Source: CAZCBN01 sp964496975
GTDB taxonomy: Bacteria; Planctomycetota; Phycisphaerae; Phycisphaerales; UBA1924
Reading direction: 5' to 3'
Length of the DNA stretch: 39,107 nucleotides
Assembly: GCA_964496975.1 (NCBI GenBank)
Contig: CAZCBN010000016.1
Coordinates: 1-39,107, forward strand
Shown: piece after piece, positions 16,126 through 24,528 of the stretch
Layout: each line of letters starts with the position of its first letter
Numbering within the stretch: the first letter of the stretch is position 1
Made by a program: the position numbers and the translations under genes
Notes under the pieces: generated by a model
Database searches by the model: none
Told to the model about the DNA's origin: nothing
The model's input: only the letters and a program-made list of their open reading frames with translations

Positions 16126-17615
16126 TTCGAGAAGTTTCGCTTGGCATCGGGCTCTTCGCGATAATAATATTCTTCGTAGGGTATCAAGATTCTACGCTTA
16201 TAGTTCGTCCCGCCTCGACCCTCTGCCGGCGCGCGCCCAATTGTGCTTTCAGTTGCAAGATCGTGGTCTATCGCAAGGCGGCCGACATACAACTTGCCAT
16301 CCACCTGAGACTCGAGAAGTTTCCATGTGACGGGGGAAGATCGCCAATCTTCGTCGGATGATAACTCGCGCAGCAAGAGGTCTTTGCCCCCGCTGTGGCG
16401 AGACAGTGCGGCACTGTGCGGATACTGCCTCAGGAAGCTTCTTCTTAGATCAACTTGGACGGCCCGACTCTCTTCAAAATAAGCATGGGATCGGAACGTC
16501 AATTCAAATCGTCGGTTCAGTTCGCTAGTATTCACAAATGTTACAATGCCAAGTTTGATGCAGCGAGTGATGTACGCCTCGTGCGACTTCCAGCTAGAAC
16601 TGTTCCGTCGCGGCACGAAGCCGAGCCGGAATGTGCCGCGCAAAAGGCTTGAAATAAACAGTGCAAGATCGTTATCTGCATGATACACAGTTATCTGAAA
16701 ATCATGTCGAACGCCACCGATCTGAGAAGTCTCTTCGCGAATCTGGGCGGCAGCATTGCTCGCGAACACGGCGAATCGCCGCACGTCAACGTCCGGAGCG
16801 AACAGCGTAAGATCCGCGACATTGCTGAAAGCGTGCTTATTTGTTTTCTGAACGGCCTCTAGCGCTTCCACCGCGATTCGAGATCCCATGCTGTGCGCAA
16901 TGACGTGAACTACAGCATTGTCCATGGAGGCGGCTGCGACAAGCAACTTTACAAATGCTGCGGTCGACAAAGCGGACGCTTCTTCGTCGGCTAAGTATCC
17001 CAACGGCGACGCGATTGAAGGCCAAGAGAAGACGCAGACGGCAAACGGCGGGTTGTCGGCTGATGGCACTTGTGTGTCTACGCCTCGGACTGCTTGCAGA
17101 AGAGTCAGCCCTGACCTCACGGCCGCTTCGGCGGTTTGATTGTATCCGTGAATATATAAAATGATGTGGTGTTTGTCCTGGTGCATGTTGTTGTTGTTGT
17201 TGTTGTTGTTGTTATTGTTGTTGTTGTTGTTGTTGTTGTAAAATTCTAACGACTTCGATAGGTCTTCAATGCTCTGGTGTTTACTGAGTGCAAGAAGTAG
17301 GTCTTCCTTGGGGCCATTGAGCGATCGTTGGACTTGGACAATAGTAATAGTATTACCATCGTCGATGCTGATGGCACTTGAATCGTCGATGCTGATGGCA
17401 CGTGAATTGTTTAGATTGTGATTGAACTGATTTAGCATAACAAGCCGTTGCAGTGAGCCATTCGTGTGTGTGTCAATCTTTCGGGTTGTGGCGAGCGTGA
17501 CTCGATCGCCGTGCGGGATTTCGTTCGTGGGAACCGCGAGAGATGTAGGCGAGGAGCAGCCTGACGTGAAGAAGCACGCGAGTACCGCAAAAAGTATCCG
17601 AGTAGTCGCCGTCAT
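16122..17615 (-). CDS. DUF900-like alpha/beta-hydrolase lipoprotein with a poly-Asn run
   Basis: A protein of 497 residues. The signal peptide ends at FFTSGCSS, a probable though not ideal lipobox. The hydrolase core has the strand IILYIHGYNQTAEAAV (151-166), VCVFSWPS (193-200) and the nucleophile elbow VIAHSMGSR with Ser242. It resembles DUF900 hydrolases, whose substrates are unknown. Residues 127-143 are 17 consecutive asparagines just before the core, and residues 73-87 contain a duplicated AISIDD unit. The coding sequence is far richer in A and T than every neighbour and uses codons rare elsewhere in the window, so recent transfer is likely. ATG 17615 has AGGAG nine bases upstream and a good sigma-70-type promoter. 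Confidence 0.82.
   Translation of the reverse strand: MTATTRILFAVLACFFTSGCSSPTSLAVPTNEIPHGDRVTLATTRKIDTHTNGSLQRLVMLNQFNHNLNNSRAISIDDSSAISIDDGNTITIVQVQRSLNGPKEDLLLALSKHQSIEDLSKSLEFYNNNNNNNNNNNNNNNNNMHQDKHHIILYIHGYNQTAEAAVRSGLTLLQAVRGVDTQVPSADNPPFAVCVFSWPSIASPLGYLADEEASALSTAAFVKLLVAAASMDNAVVHVIAHSMGSRIAVEALEAVQKTNKHAFSNVADLTLFAPDVDVRRFAVFASNAAAQIREETSQIGGVRHDFQITVYHADNDLALFISSLLRGTFRLGFVPRRNSSSWKSHEAYITRCIKLGIVTFVNTSELNRRFELTFRSHAYFEESRAVQVDLRRSFLRQYPHSAALSRHSGGKDLLLRELSSDEDWRSSPVTWKLLESQVDGKLYVGRLAIDHDLATESTIGRAPAEGRGGTNYKRRILIPYEEYYYREEPDAKRNFSN
17187..17237 (-). repeat. AAC trinucleotide microsatellite encoding 17 Asn
   Basis: Seventeen codons, read on the - strand as AAC with one AAT (17214-17216), sit in frame inside the lipoprotein hydrolase. 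Copy-number change would alter linker length but not frame. Confidence 0.97.
17358..17405 (-). repeat. 24-nt tandem duplication inside the hydrolase gene
   Basis: Copies at 17358-17381 and 17382-17405 differ at one base and encode the duplicated AISIDD segment near residues 73-87. Together with the Asn run, this shows that the N-terminal linker evolves by slippage. Confidence 0.9.
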
Positions 17616-17659
17616 GGGTCTCTTCTCCTCATAGGTATATCCGTGAATAGGACCGACGT

Positions 17660-17687
17660 AGATTAAGCGTGTACGTTGTCGTGTCAA
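17660..17687 (-). promoter_or_regulatory. Sigma-70-type promoter of the lipoprotein hydrolase gene
   Basis: On the - strand TTGACA (17682-17687) and TAATCT (17660-17665) are separated by 16 nt. It is the best canonical promoter in the window. Transcription would begin near 17653, giving a leader of about 38 nt that contains the AGGAG site. Confidence 0.7.
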
Positions 17688-17842
17688 GTAGCATAAGTGA
17701 CTAGCCAAATGCGGGGATACGCGAAGGTGAGTGGGCCGAGTTCGATCTCGCGATAGCCGAAACTCTACGTTGGCTCGCTGCGTGAACTGACGCGGTGGAG
17801 CCGACCGTGGCGCGACGCAAACCATTCCCCCGGCCCCGCCGG

Positions 17843-17848
17843 TAGCCT
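17843..17848 (+). promoter_or_regulatory. -10 element (TAGCCT) for a leaderless ada mRNA
   Basis: TAGCCT ends six bases before the ada ATG at 17855, and no ribosome-binding site is present. This spacing puts the transcription start at or next to the A of the ATG. Confidence 0.45.
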
Positions 17849-17854
17849 TGCGGC

Positions 17855-18967
17855 ATGAGCCGTCTGCCCCCGCGCGACACCATGTACCGGGCGCTCATCG
17901 AGCGCAACCCGGCCTTTGAGGGCGTCTTCATCGTCGCCGTCAAGACCACCGGCGTCTTCTGTCGCTCTGTGTGCTCCGCCCGCAAGCCGAGGCCAGAGAA
18001 CTGCGAGTACTTCGCCGACGTTCACGCCGCCCGCCGCGCGGGCTACCGCGCCTGCCTGCGTTGCAAGCCCGAGCAGCCCCTCGCCGCCCCGCCGCCAGAC
18101 GTCGCCCGGCTCGCGCAGGCCGCGGAGCGTTCCACCCGCCGCCTGCGCGACGCCGACGTCCGGGCCCTGGACCTCTCGCCCAGCACGGCCCGTCGACTGT
18201 TCCACCGCCACTACGGCATGACCTTTCACGCGTACCAGCGGGCCCGGCGCATGGGCCGTGCCCTCGACGACATGCAGCAAGGAGCCACCGTGACGACCGC
18301 CGCCACCGCCAGCGGGTACGACAGCCTCAGCGGCTTCGGCTCGGCCTTCGCCTCAGTCTTTGGCGAGGCGCCGACCTGCGCCGCCCGCGCGGGCTCGCCC
18401 CTGCTCGCCGACTGGATGCACACCCCGCTCGGCCCCATGGTCGCCGTCGCCGCGGGCGACCGCCTCGCCCTGCTGGAGTTCCACGACCGCCGCGCCCTTG
18501 AAGCCGAGCTCGCCTGGCTCCGCCGCTTCCACGACGCCCCGATCGTCCCCGGCCGCAGCCCCGTGCTGGAGCAGATCGTCGCGGAGGTCGCCGCCTACTT
18601 CGCCGGCACGCTCACCCGCTTTGAAACGCCCATCGCCCTCGACGGCACCCCTTGGCAACGCGCCGCCTGGAACGAACTCCTCACCATCCCCCCGGGCCGC
18701 ACCCGCTCCTACGGCGAGATGGCCCGACGACTCGGCAAGCCCGGCGCCGCACGCGCCGTCGGCAAGGCCAACGGCGAGAACCGGCTCGGCATCATCGTCC
18801 CCTGCCACCGCGTCATCCGCGAAGACGGCACCCTCTGCGGCTACGGCGGCGGCATCTGGCGAAAGCAGTGGCTCCTCGACCACGAAGCCGCCGCCGCCGG
18901 CCTCTTCACCCCCGCCGCACCCCCCGCCGCACCCGCCGCCGCGCCCGTCACGGTCACCACCGCCTGA
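17855..18967 (+). CDS. ada: Ada: bifunctional methylated-DNA repair protein and transcription regulator
   Basis: A protein of 370 residues. The N-terminal domain holds the zinc cysteines Cys36, Cys40, Cys67 and Cys70 (FCRSVC and CLRC), corresponding to E. coli Cys38, 42, 69 and 72. Cys36 would accept methyl groups from DNA phosphotriesters. An AraC-type pair of helix-turn-helix motifs follows (about 85-170, with SGYDSLSGFGSAF as the second). The C-terminal O6-methylguanine methyltransferase domain has the acceptor cysteine in IIVPCHRVI (about residue 317). Methylation of Cys36 turns such proteins into activators of their own gene. The last 20 residues are Ala/Pro filler. It diverges from the low-GC hydrolase gene, with 239 nt between the start codons. 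Confidence 0.94.
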   Translation: MSRLPPRDTMYRALIERNPAFEGVFIVAVKTTGVFCRSVCSARKPRPENCEYFADVHAARRAGYRACLRCKPEQPLAAPPPDVARLAQAAERSTRRLRDADVRALDLSPSTARRLFHRHYGMTFHAYQRARRMGRALDDMQQGATVTTAATASGYDSLSGFGSAFASVFGEAPTCAARAGSPLLADWMHTPLGPMVAVAAGDRLALLEFHDRRALEAELAWLRRFHDAPIVPGRSPVLEQIVAEVAAYFAGTLTRFETPIALDGTPWQRAAWNELLTIPPGRTRSYGEMARRLGKPGAARAVGKANGENRLGIIVPCHRVIREDGTLCGYGGGIWRKQWLLDHEAAAAGLFTPAAPPAAPAAAPVTVTTA

Positions 18968-19097
18968 TTTTCCGCCGCGTGCTGTCCCCCGCCGCACCCC
19001 GCGCGACAACCTTCCCCAACCAGGCCCGCCCGCCGAGCGCCGCGGCCGCCACCCCGGGCCCGCGACGACGCGGCGCCAAAGAACCGGAGATCAGCCC

Positions 19098-20948
19098 GTG
19101 CCGAATCACCACCGGTCCGCTGTCGCTCGCGCCCTGCCCGTGCTCCCGCCCGTCTCCGCGAGCGCTGCGGCCGCGTGCGGTCTCCTTTTCGCCGCCGGCT
19201 CCGTCGCCCGCGCCGCGCTCCCCCCGGTCCCTGTTCCCGCCGAAAACCCCATCACCGAGCCCAAGCGTCTCCTGGGAAAGGCCCTCTTCTGGGACGAGCA
19301 GCTCAGCACCTCCAACGTCGTCTCCTGCGGCTCGTGCCACCAGCCCTCCGCCGCCGGCATGGACCCGAGGCCCCGCGCCCGCCACCCCGGCCTTGACGGC
19401 CTGCTGAACTCCCCCGACGACACCTTCGGCTCCCCGGGCGTCTCCCGCGCCGACGCCGCCAACGACTACATCGCCGATCTCTTCTTCGGCACCAATCCCC
19501 AGGTCACCGACCGCGCCGCCAACTCCATGATCAACGCCGCCTACGCCACCGACCTCTTCTGGGACGGCCGCGCCCGCTCCCGCTTCGCCGACCCACAGAC
19601 CGGCGAAACCGTCATCCCCGCCGGCGGCGCCCTGGAGAGCCAGGCCGTCGGCCCCCCGCTCAGCGACGTGGAGATGGCCCACGAAAACCTCGACTGGCCC
19701 GCCCTCACCGCCAAGCTCGCCCGCTCGCGCCCGCTCGATCTCGCCGCCGATCTGCCCGCCGACGTGGCCGCCGCGCTCGAGAGCAACCCCACCTACGCCG
19801 ACCTCTTCGCCCAGGCCTTCGGCGACGGCGCGATCACCGCGCAGCGCATCGCCTTCGCCCTCGCCACCTACCAGCGCACCCTCATCGCCGACGACACCCC
19901 CTGGGACCGCTTCACCGCGGGCGACACCGCCGCCATGACACCCCAGCAGGTCCAGGGCTGGAACACCTTCCGCACCAGCGAGTGCGCCATCTGCCACGCC
20001 CCGCCCCTCTTCACCGACAACACCTTCCGCAACATCGGCCTCCGCCCCCTCGCCGAGGACCTGGGCCGCCAGAACGTGACCGGCCTCGCCCCCGATCGAG
20101 GCCGCTTCAAAACCCCCGGCCTGCGAAACGTCGGCCTCAAGCCCACCCTCATGCACACCGGCCAGTTCACCACGATCAACCAGGTCTTCCCCTTCTACGC
20201 CGGCCCCGGCGCCCCCGGCAACAACAACCGCGACCCCACCCTCCCCCCCCCCATCCCCGGCCCCCAGCAGGCTGCCGTGCTTGATTTCCTCGCCAACGCG
20301 CTCACAGACGCCCGCGTCCGCGACGAGGTCTTCCCCTTTGACCGCCCCACGCTCTTCGCCCAAAGGCCCGACCTCCGCCCCGTCCCCATCCGCGCCGCGA
20401 TCGGCGGCACCGGCGGCTTCCAGCCCCTCATGCTCCCCCTCTCCCCCGCCATGATCGGCAGCACCGACTTCCGCCTCGGCCTCGCCCAGGCCCTCGGCGG
20501 CGCCCGCGCCACCCTGCACCTCTCCACGCAGCCCCCCGTCGCGGGCGTTGTCGCCGCCGATCTCTTCGCAGGCGAGGCCTTCGCCTCCGGCGTCGGCGCG
20601 GGCGTCGGCGTCGCCACGCTCCACATCCCGCTCACGCCGGACACCTTCGCCGCAGAGGTCCTCACCCCGGGCGCCACGCTCTTCGCCCAGTGGCTCGTCG
20701 AAGACCCCGCCGCCCCTTCCGGCGTCGCCCGCTCCGACGCCTTCCGCATCTCCCTCTTCTGCCCCCGCTCCGGCTGCGCGACCGACTGCCCCGCCGACTT
20801 CAACCACGACGGCACGCCGAACGTCTTCGACCTGTTTGACTTCCTCGCCGCCCTCGAAGCAGGCCTGGACTACGACAACGACCAGGCCCCCTCCACCATC
20901 TTCGACCTCTTCGACTTCCTCGCCGACCTCGACGCCGGCTGCCCGTGA
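19098..20948 (+). CDS. Secreted di-haem cytochrome c peroxidase (MauG-type) with C-terminal GC tail
   Basis: A protein of 616 residues from GTG 19098, which has GGAG eight bases upstream. A signal peptide (AAAACGLLFAAGSVARA) precedes a di-haem peroxidase. The first haem motif is CGSCH (77-81), close to LLGKALFWDEQLS, and the second is CAICH (296-300), close to LFTDNTFRNIGL. The later GRFKTPGLRNVGLKPTLMHTG is typical of the family. It would reduce hydrogen peroxide or oxidise substrates outside the inner membrane. Beyond the peroxidase (residues 430-560) is an extra beta-rich domain. The end is CPADFNHDG... FDLFDFLADLDAGCP, the same dockerin-like tail as in the glycoside hydrolase and the astacin-like protease. 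The gene lies 130 nt after ada on the same strand. Confidence 0.88.
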   Translation: MPNHHRSAVARALPVLPPVSASAAAACGLLFAAGSVARAALPPVPVPAENPITEPKRLLGKALFWDEQLSTSNVVSCGSCHQPSAAGMDPRPRARHPGLDGLLNSPDDTFGSPGVSRADAANDYIADLFFGTNPQVTDRAANSMINAAYATDLFWDGRARSRFADPQTGETVIPAGGALESQAVGPPLSDVEMAHENLDWPALTAKLARSRPLDLAADLPADVAAALESNPTYADLFAQAFGDGAITAQRIAFALATYQRTLIADDTPWDRFTAGDTAAMTPQQVQGWNTFRTSECAICHAPPLFTDNTFRNIGLRPLAEDLGRQNVTGLAPDRGRFKTPGLRNVGLKPTLMHTGQFTTINQVFPFYAGPGAPGNNNRDPTLPPPIPGPQQAAVLDFLANALTDARVRDEVFPFDRPTLFAQRPDLRPVPIRAAIGGTGGFQPLMLPLSPAMIGSTDFRLGLAQALGGARATLHLSTQPPVAGVVAADLFAGEAFASGVGAGVGVATLHIPLTPDTFAAEVLTPGATLFAQWLVEDPAAPSGVARSDAFRISLFCPRSGCATDCPADFNHDGTPNVFDLFDFLAALEAGLDYDNDQAPSTIFDLFDFLADLDAGCP

Positions 20949-21083
20949 AGCCCGAGAACCGAGCCGCCCAACGCCGCCCGCCCGGCCCCGCCCGCACGGC
21001 GTTGCCCGCAGCCCCGCCCCAACCTCGCAGCCCCACCCCAGCGAGGCCGCCGTTCCCCCTCGCCCCGCCCACCCCCGATGCAC

Positions 21084-21089
21084 TACCCT
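21084..21089 (+). promoter_or_regulatory. -10 element (TACCCT) for a leaderless lipase mRNA
   Basis: TACCCT ends seven bases before ATG 21097, and there is no ribosome-binding site. The same box at the same distance precedes the TPR-YggX gene and, on the other strand, pyrD. Confidence 0.45.
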
Positions 21090-21096
21090 GTCCCGC

Positions 21097-22569
21097 ATGA
21101 AGCGCGGCGGCAACGACGAGGCGTCCGGTGACAGCGGCAAGGCCAAGCCCGCGAAGAAGGTCTCTCGCATACCCCGCAACGTCGTCGCCGCCGTCGCCGA
21201 ACGCGTCGCCCGCATCCCCGCCCCAAACTTCTCCGAGATCTACGGCCGCGCCGCCAAGCAGAGCGCCGCCGAGCGCAACCCCGTCATCGTCATCCCCGGC
21301 ATCCTCGGCTCCCGCCTCGTCGAGAAGGGCACCGGCCGCTGCATCTGGGGCGAGTTCGACACCAACTTCGTCGACCCCCTCACCCCCGAGGGCGCCCACC
21401 TCGCAAGCCTCCACATCTCCCCGGGCCTCGCCCTCGACGAGATCCGCACCCCCGTCGAGCCCGACGGCGCGCTCGACAAGGTCCGCGGCCGCGTCCTGGG
21501 CCTGCCCGTGGAGCTCAGCGCCTACCGAGAGATCATCCTCACCCTCGGCGCCGGCGGATACACGGGCGAGCTCCTCGCCGCCAACAAGGCCATCGACTAC
21601 GGCATCAACCAGCTCAGCACCTGCTTCCAGTTCCCCTACGACTGGCGCCGCAGCCTCGTCGACAACGCCGCAGAGCTCGGCCGCTTCATCGACGCCGTCC
21701 TCCGCTACGCCAAGCGCGAGGCCGGCTGCGCCCACGACGTCAAGGTCGACCTCGTCTGCCACTCCCTCGGCGGCATGCTCGCACGCTACTTCGTCCGCTA
21801 CGGCGGCAACCGCCCGCCCACCCCGCGCGAACGCATCGACATGCCCGAGTGGCTCGGCGCCGACCGCGTCGAGCAGATCGTCATGATCGGCACCCCAAAC
21901 GCCGGCTCCCTCGAGGCCCTCCAAAAACTCGTCATCGGCCTCCCCGGCTCCGCCATGACGCCCCCCTACACACCGCAGATCCTCAGCACCTTCCCCTCCA
22001 TCTACCAGCTCCTCCCCCGCGGCCGCCACGGCTGCGCGGTCGACGCCAAAACCGGCGAAACCATCAAGGACCTCCTCGACATCGACCTCTGGATCCGCAT
22101 GGGCTGGGGCCTCGCAGACCCCGACGCCGAGGCCGAGCTCGCCAAGCTCGTCCCCGCCCTGCCCACCGCGCCGCAGCGCCGCCGCGCCGCCCTCGAGCAC
22201 CTCGCCAAGTGCCTCGAAGAAACCCGCCAGGTCCAAAACGCCCTCGACACACCCGCCCGCGTCCCCTCGGGCGTCAGCAAATACCTCTTCGCCGGCGACG
22301 CCAAGCCCACCGCCCGCGTCGCCGCCGTCGGCCACCGACAGGTCGACTTCATCGAGTACGCCAGCGGCGACGGCACCGTCCTCCGCGACAGCGCCCTCAT
22401 GGACGAACGCCTCGGCGGCCAGTGGAAGCCCCGCGTCCAGACCCCCATCGACTGGGCCCACATCACCTTCCTGCACACCGACCACATGGGCCTCACCCGC
22501 AGCCCCACCTTCACCGACAACCTGCTCTACCTCCTCCTCGAAAAGCCCCGCACCCTCTGCGCCCTCTAG
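21097..22569 (+). CDS. LCAT-like alpha/beta-hydrolase (lipase/acyltransferase family)
   Basis: A protein of 490 residues. NPVIVIPGILGSRLVEKGTGRCIWG (about 62-86) is the typical opening of lecithin:cholesterol-acyltransferase-like proteins, with an oxyanion-loop PGILGS. The nucleophile is Ser223 in LVCHSLGGM. The acid is probably the Asp of YASGDGTVL and the base the His of HTDHMGL. The region PTAPQRRRAALEHLAKCLEETR is a helical cap. No signal peptide is visible: the N-terminus is basic (MKRGGNDEASGDSGKAKPAKK), so a cytoplasmic or membrane-surface location is likely. The substrate is unknown and could be a phospholipid or another ester. The gene probably has its own promoter, 147 nt after the peroxidase gene. 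Confidence 0.82.
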   Translation: MKRGGNDEASGDSGKAKPAKKVSRIPRNVVAAVAERVARIPAPNFSEIYGRAAKQSAAERNPVIVIPGILGSRLVEKGTGRCIWGEFDTNFVDPLTPEGAHLASLHISPGLALDEIRTPVEPDGALDKVRGRVLGLPVELSAYREIILTLGAGGYTGELLAANKAIDYGINQLSTCFQFPYDWRRSLVDNAAELGRFIDAVLRYAKREAGCAHDVKVDLVCHSLGGMLARYFVRYGGNRPPTPRERIDMPEWLGADRVEQIVMIGTPNAGSLEALQKLVIGLPGSAMTPPYTPQILSTFPSIYQLLPRGRHGCAVDAKTGETIKDLLDIDLWIRMGWGLADPDAEAELAKLVPALPTAPQRRRAALEHLAKCLEETRQVQNALDTPARVPSGVSKYLFAGDAKPTARVAAVGHRQVDFIEYASGDGTVLRDSALMDERLGGQWKPRVQTPIDWAHITFLHTDHMGLTRSPTFTDNLLYLLLEKPRTLCAL

Positions 22570-22597
22570 CCCCCGTCCGCCTCGGCCCGCCCCCGTC

Positions 22598-23491
22598 TCA
22601 CTCCCGCGCTCCCCCCGCCCCCTCCGCCATCACCTTCGCCTCCTCCGCGATGTACATGTCCGCGTGGTCCAGGTTCACAAGCCCCCGCCCGAACCGCGCC
22701 ACCCGCGCAAACGCCGCGCGGTCCTTCTCCCCGATCAGCGGCATGAGCGACACGCCCAGCTCCTCCGCCGCCGCCACCATCCCCGCGTCGTCCAGCGCCC
22801 CGACGCCCACCTCCGCGATCACCGGCTTCAGCACGGGCCACAGCTCCCGCAGGTGCGTCGCCGACCGTGCGTTCACCTTCAGCGCCACGTCCTCCCCCTG
22901 CGCGCGCAGCCCCGTCATCAGCAGCGGGTTGCCCGCCCAATAAAACACCTCGCGCTCCATCCCCGCCGCCCGCACCAGTGACACAAGTTCCGCCGGGTCC
23001 GCTTCCTTCACATCCAGATACACCCCGATCTTCCCCTTCGCCCACGCCAAAAACGCGTCCAGCCGCGGCACCCGCTCCCCTGCAAACGCCGGGTCAAACC
23101 ACGCCCCCGCGTCCAGCTCCGCCACATCGTCCCACCGCCGTCCCCGCACGGGCCCGGCCCCGTCCGTCGTCCGGTCCAGCGTCGCGTCGTGCAGCAGCAC
23201 GTACACCCCGTCGCGCGTCCGCCGCACGTCCACCTCCACGATGTCCACGCCCCACGCCACGCACAGCGCCGCCGCCGCGAGCGTGTTCTCCGGCGCATAC
23301 TCGTTCGCTCCCCGGTGCGCCACGATCTTCACGGTGTGCCCCGCTGCGCGCACCACCCCGGGCGTTCCCGCCAGCCGCGCCCCATCGGCCCCGTCCGCCG
23401 CCCCCGCCGGCGGCACCGCCCCGGCCGCGTTCCAAACGCACAGGCACCCCAGCCCCGCGCCCACCACCAGGCCCATCATCACGCCGCGCAT
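22598..23491 (-). CDS. Glycerophosphodiester phosphodiesterase, secreted
   Basis: A protein of 297 residues. A signal peptide or membrane anchor (MRGVMMGLVVGAGLGCLCVW) precedes a GDPD TIM barrel. Catalytic blocks are IVAHRGANEYAPENTLAA (His59-Arg60 and Glu68), VDIVEVDVRRTRDG with the metal-binding Glu and Asp, and VLLHDATLDRTTDG with the second catalytic His. The family hydrolyses glycerophosphodiesters to glycerol 3-phosphate and an alcohol, salvaging phosphate and glycerol from lipids. It is convergent with the LCAT-like gene (28 nt between stops) and divergent from the DUF1223 gene (82 nt between starts). The two lipid-active genes are neighbours but not cotranscribed. ATG 23491 follows AAAAGGGGGGG. 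Confidence 0.9.
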   Translation of the reverse strand: MRGVMMGLVVGAGLGCLCVWNAAGAVPPAGAADGADGARLAGTPGVVRAAGHTVKIVAHRGANEYAPENTLAAAALCVAWGVDIVEVDVRRTRDGVYVLLHDATLDRTTDGAGPVRGRRWDDVAELDAGAWFDPAFAGERVPRLDAFLAWAKGKIGVYLDVKEADPAELVSLVRAAGMEREVFYWAGNPLLMTGLRAQGEDVALKVNARSATHLRELWPVLKPVIAEVGVGALDDAGMVAAAEELGVSLMPLIGEKDRAAFARVARFGRGLVNLDHADMYIAEEAKVMAEGAGGARE

Positions 23492-23573
23492 CGCCCCCCC
23501 CTTTTCGCGCCGCGTCCCCGCCGCGCACAAAACCTCGCGGGAATACGCCCCCCCGCCCGCCGGTTCCCCCGCC

Positions 23574-24485
23574 ATGCCGACGCACGCCCAAGGTACCGAC
23601 GCGCCCTCGCCCGCCGCCTCCGAATCCCGTCGCCGCGTCGCCACGCCGGCGCGCGCATCCCTGGCCTCTCTCGCCGCCGGCGGCCTCTTCGCCGCGCTCG
23701 CCGGCCTCGCCGCCGCTGGCTCCGCTCCGGCCAAGCCCGCGACCGCCGCCTCGCCCACCGACGCAACGGCCACGCACGGCTTCGCCGTCGTCGAGCTCTT
23801 CACGTCCGAGGGCTGCTCCAGTTGCCCCCCGGCCGACGACGTCGCCGCCGACCTCGCCCGCCGCGCCCGCGCCTCCAGCGAGCCCGTCTACGTCCTCGCC
23901 TACCACGTGCACTACTGGGACAACCTCGGCTGGCCCGACCGCTTCGCCTCCGTGGACGCGACCAACCGCCAGCGCGCCTACGCCACGCGCATGAACCTCC
24001 GGTCCATCTACACCCCGCAGATGGTCATCAACGGCCGCACCGAGTTCGTCGGCTCACGCAAGGCCGAGGCGCAGTCGCACGTCGCCGCCGCCCTCGCGGC
24101 CCCCGCCTCCGGCACCATCACCGCGGCCGTCGCGCAGCCCTCGCCCGACGCGTTCACCGTCACCGCCTCCCTCGCCGCGCCCGCGGCCCCCGAGGGCACC
24201 CCAGGCGTCCGACTCATCGCCGCCCTCGTCGAGGACGGCCTCTCCACCAACGTCCCCCGCGGCGAAAACGCCGGCGCCACCCTGCACCACGACGGCGTCG
24301 TCCGCGCCTTCACGAGCGTCCCCGTCGCCGCCGGCGCCGCCACCCCCGCCACCCTCACCCTCGCGCCACCGGCCGACCTCGTGCGCACGAACGCCGCCGT
24401 CATCGTCTACGCGCAGCGCGGCCCCGCCGGCGAGATCATCGCCGCCACCCGCCTCCCGCTGCCCGCCGCCGCTCCCGCCCGCTGA
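23574..24485 (+). CDS. DUF1223 thioredoxin-like secreted protein
   Basis: A protein of 303 residues. Residues 27-58 form a long Ala/Leu signal peptide. The conserved block VVELFTSEGCSSCPPADDVAADLA (72-95) carries Cys81-x-x-Cys84 in a thioredoxin-like fold. It is followed by LAYHVHYWDNLGWPDRFAS and then YTPQMVINGRTEFVGS with the cis-Pro-like segment. The family is widespread and exported, and its function is not established; the CSSC motif suggests redox activity. After residue 180 comes a beta-rich domain with GENAGATLHHDGVVRAF. An in-frame upstream extension exists, but ATG 23574 places the signal peptide near the N-terminus. No ribosome-binding site is evident. Confidence 0.85.
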   Translation: MPTHAQGTDAPSPAASESRRRVATPARASLASLAAGGLFAALAGLAAAGSAPAKPATAASPTDATATHGFAVVELFTSEGCSSCPPADDVAADLARRARASSEPVYVLAYHVHYWDNLGWPDRFASVDATNRQRAYATRMNLRSIYTPQMVINGRTEFVGSRKAEAQSHVAAALAAPASGTITAAVAQPSPDAFTVTASLAAPAAPEGTPGVRLIAALVEDGLSTNVPRGENAGATLHHDGVVRAFTSVPVAAGAATPATLTLAPPADLVRTNAAVIVYAQRGPAGEIIAATRLPLPAAAPAR

Positions 24486-24528
24486 TCACGCCCGCGGGCC
24501 CCGCGCATCGGCCCGCGGACCGCGTCCC

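Noticed and set aside
17187..17237. Phase-variable switch in the hydrolase gene
   Set aside because: The unit is three bases, so slippage keeps the frame; it can change length but not turn the gene off.
18954..21215. 753-codon reading frame antisense to the peroxidase
   Set aside because: It is a Gly/Glu/Val-rich shadow without motifs, whereas the + strand has both CxxCH haem sites.
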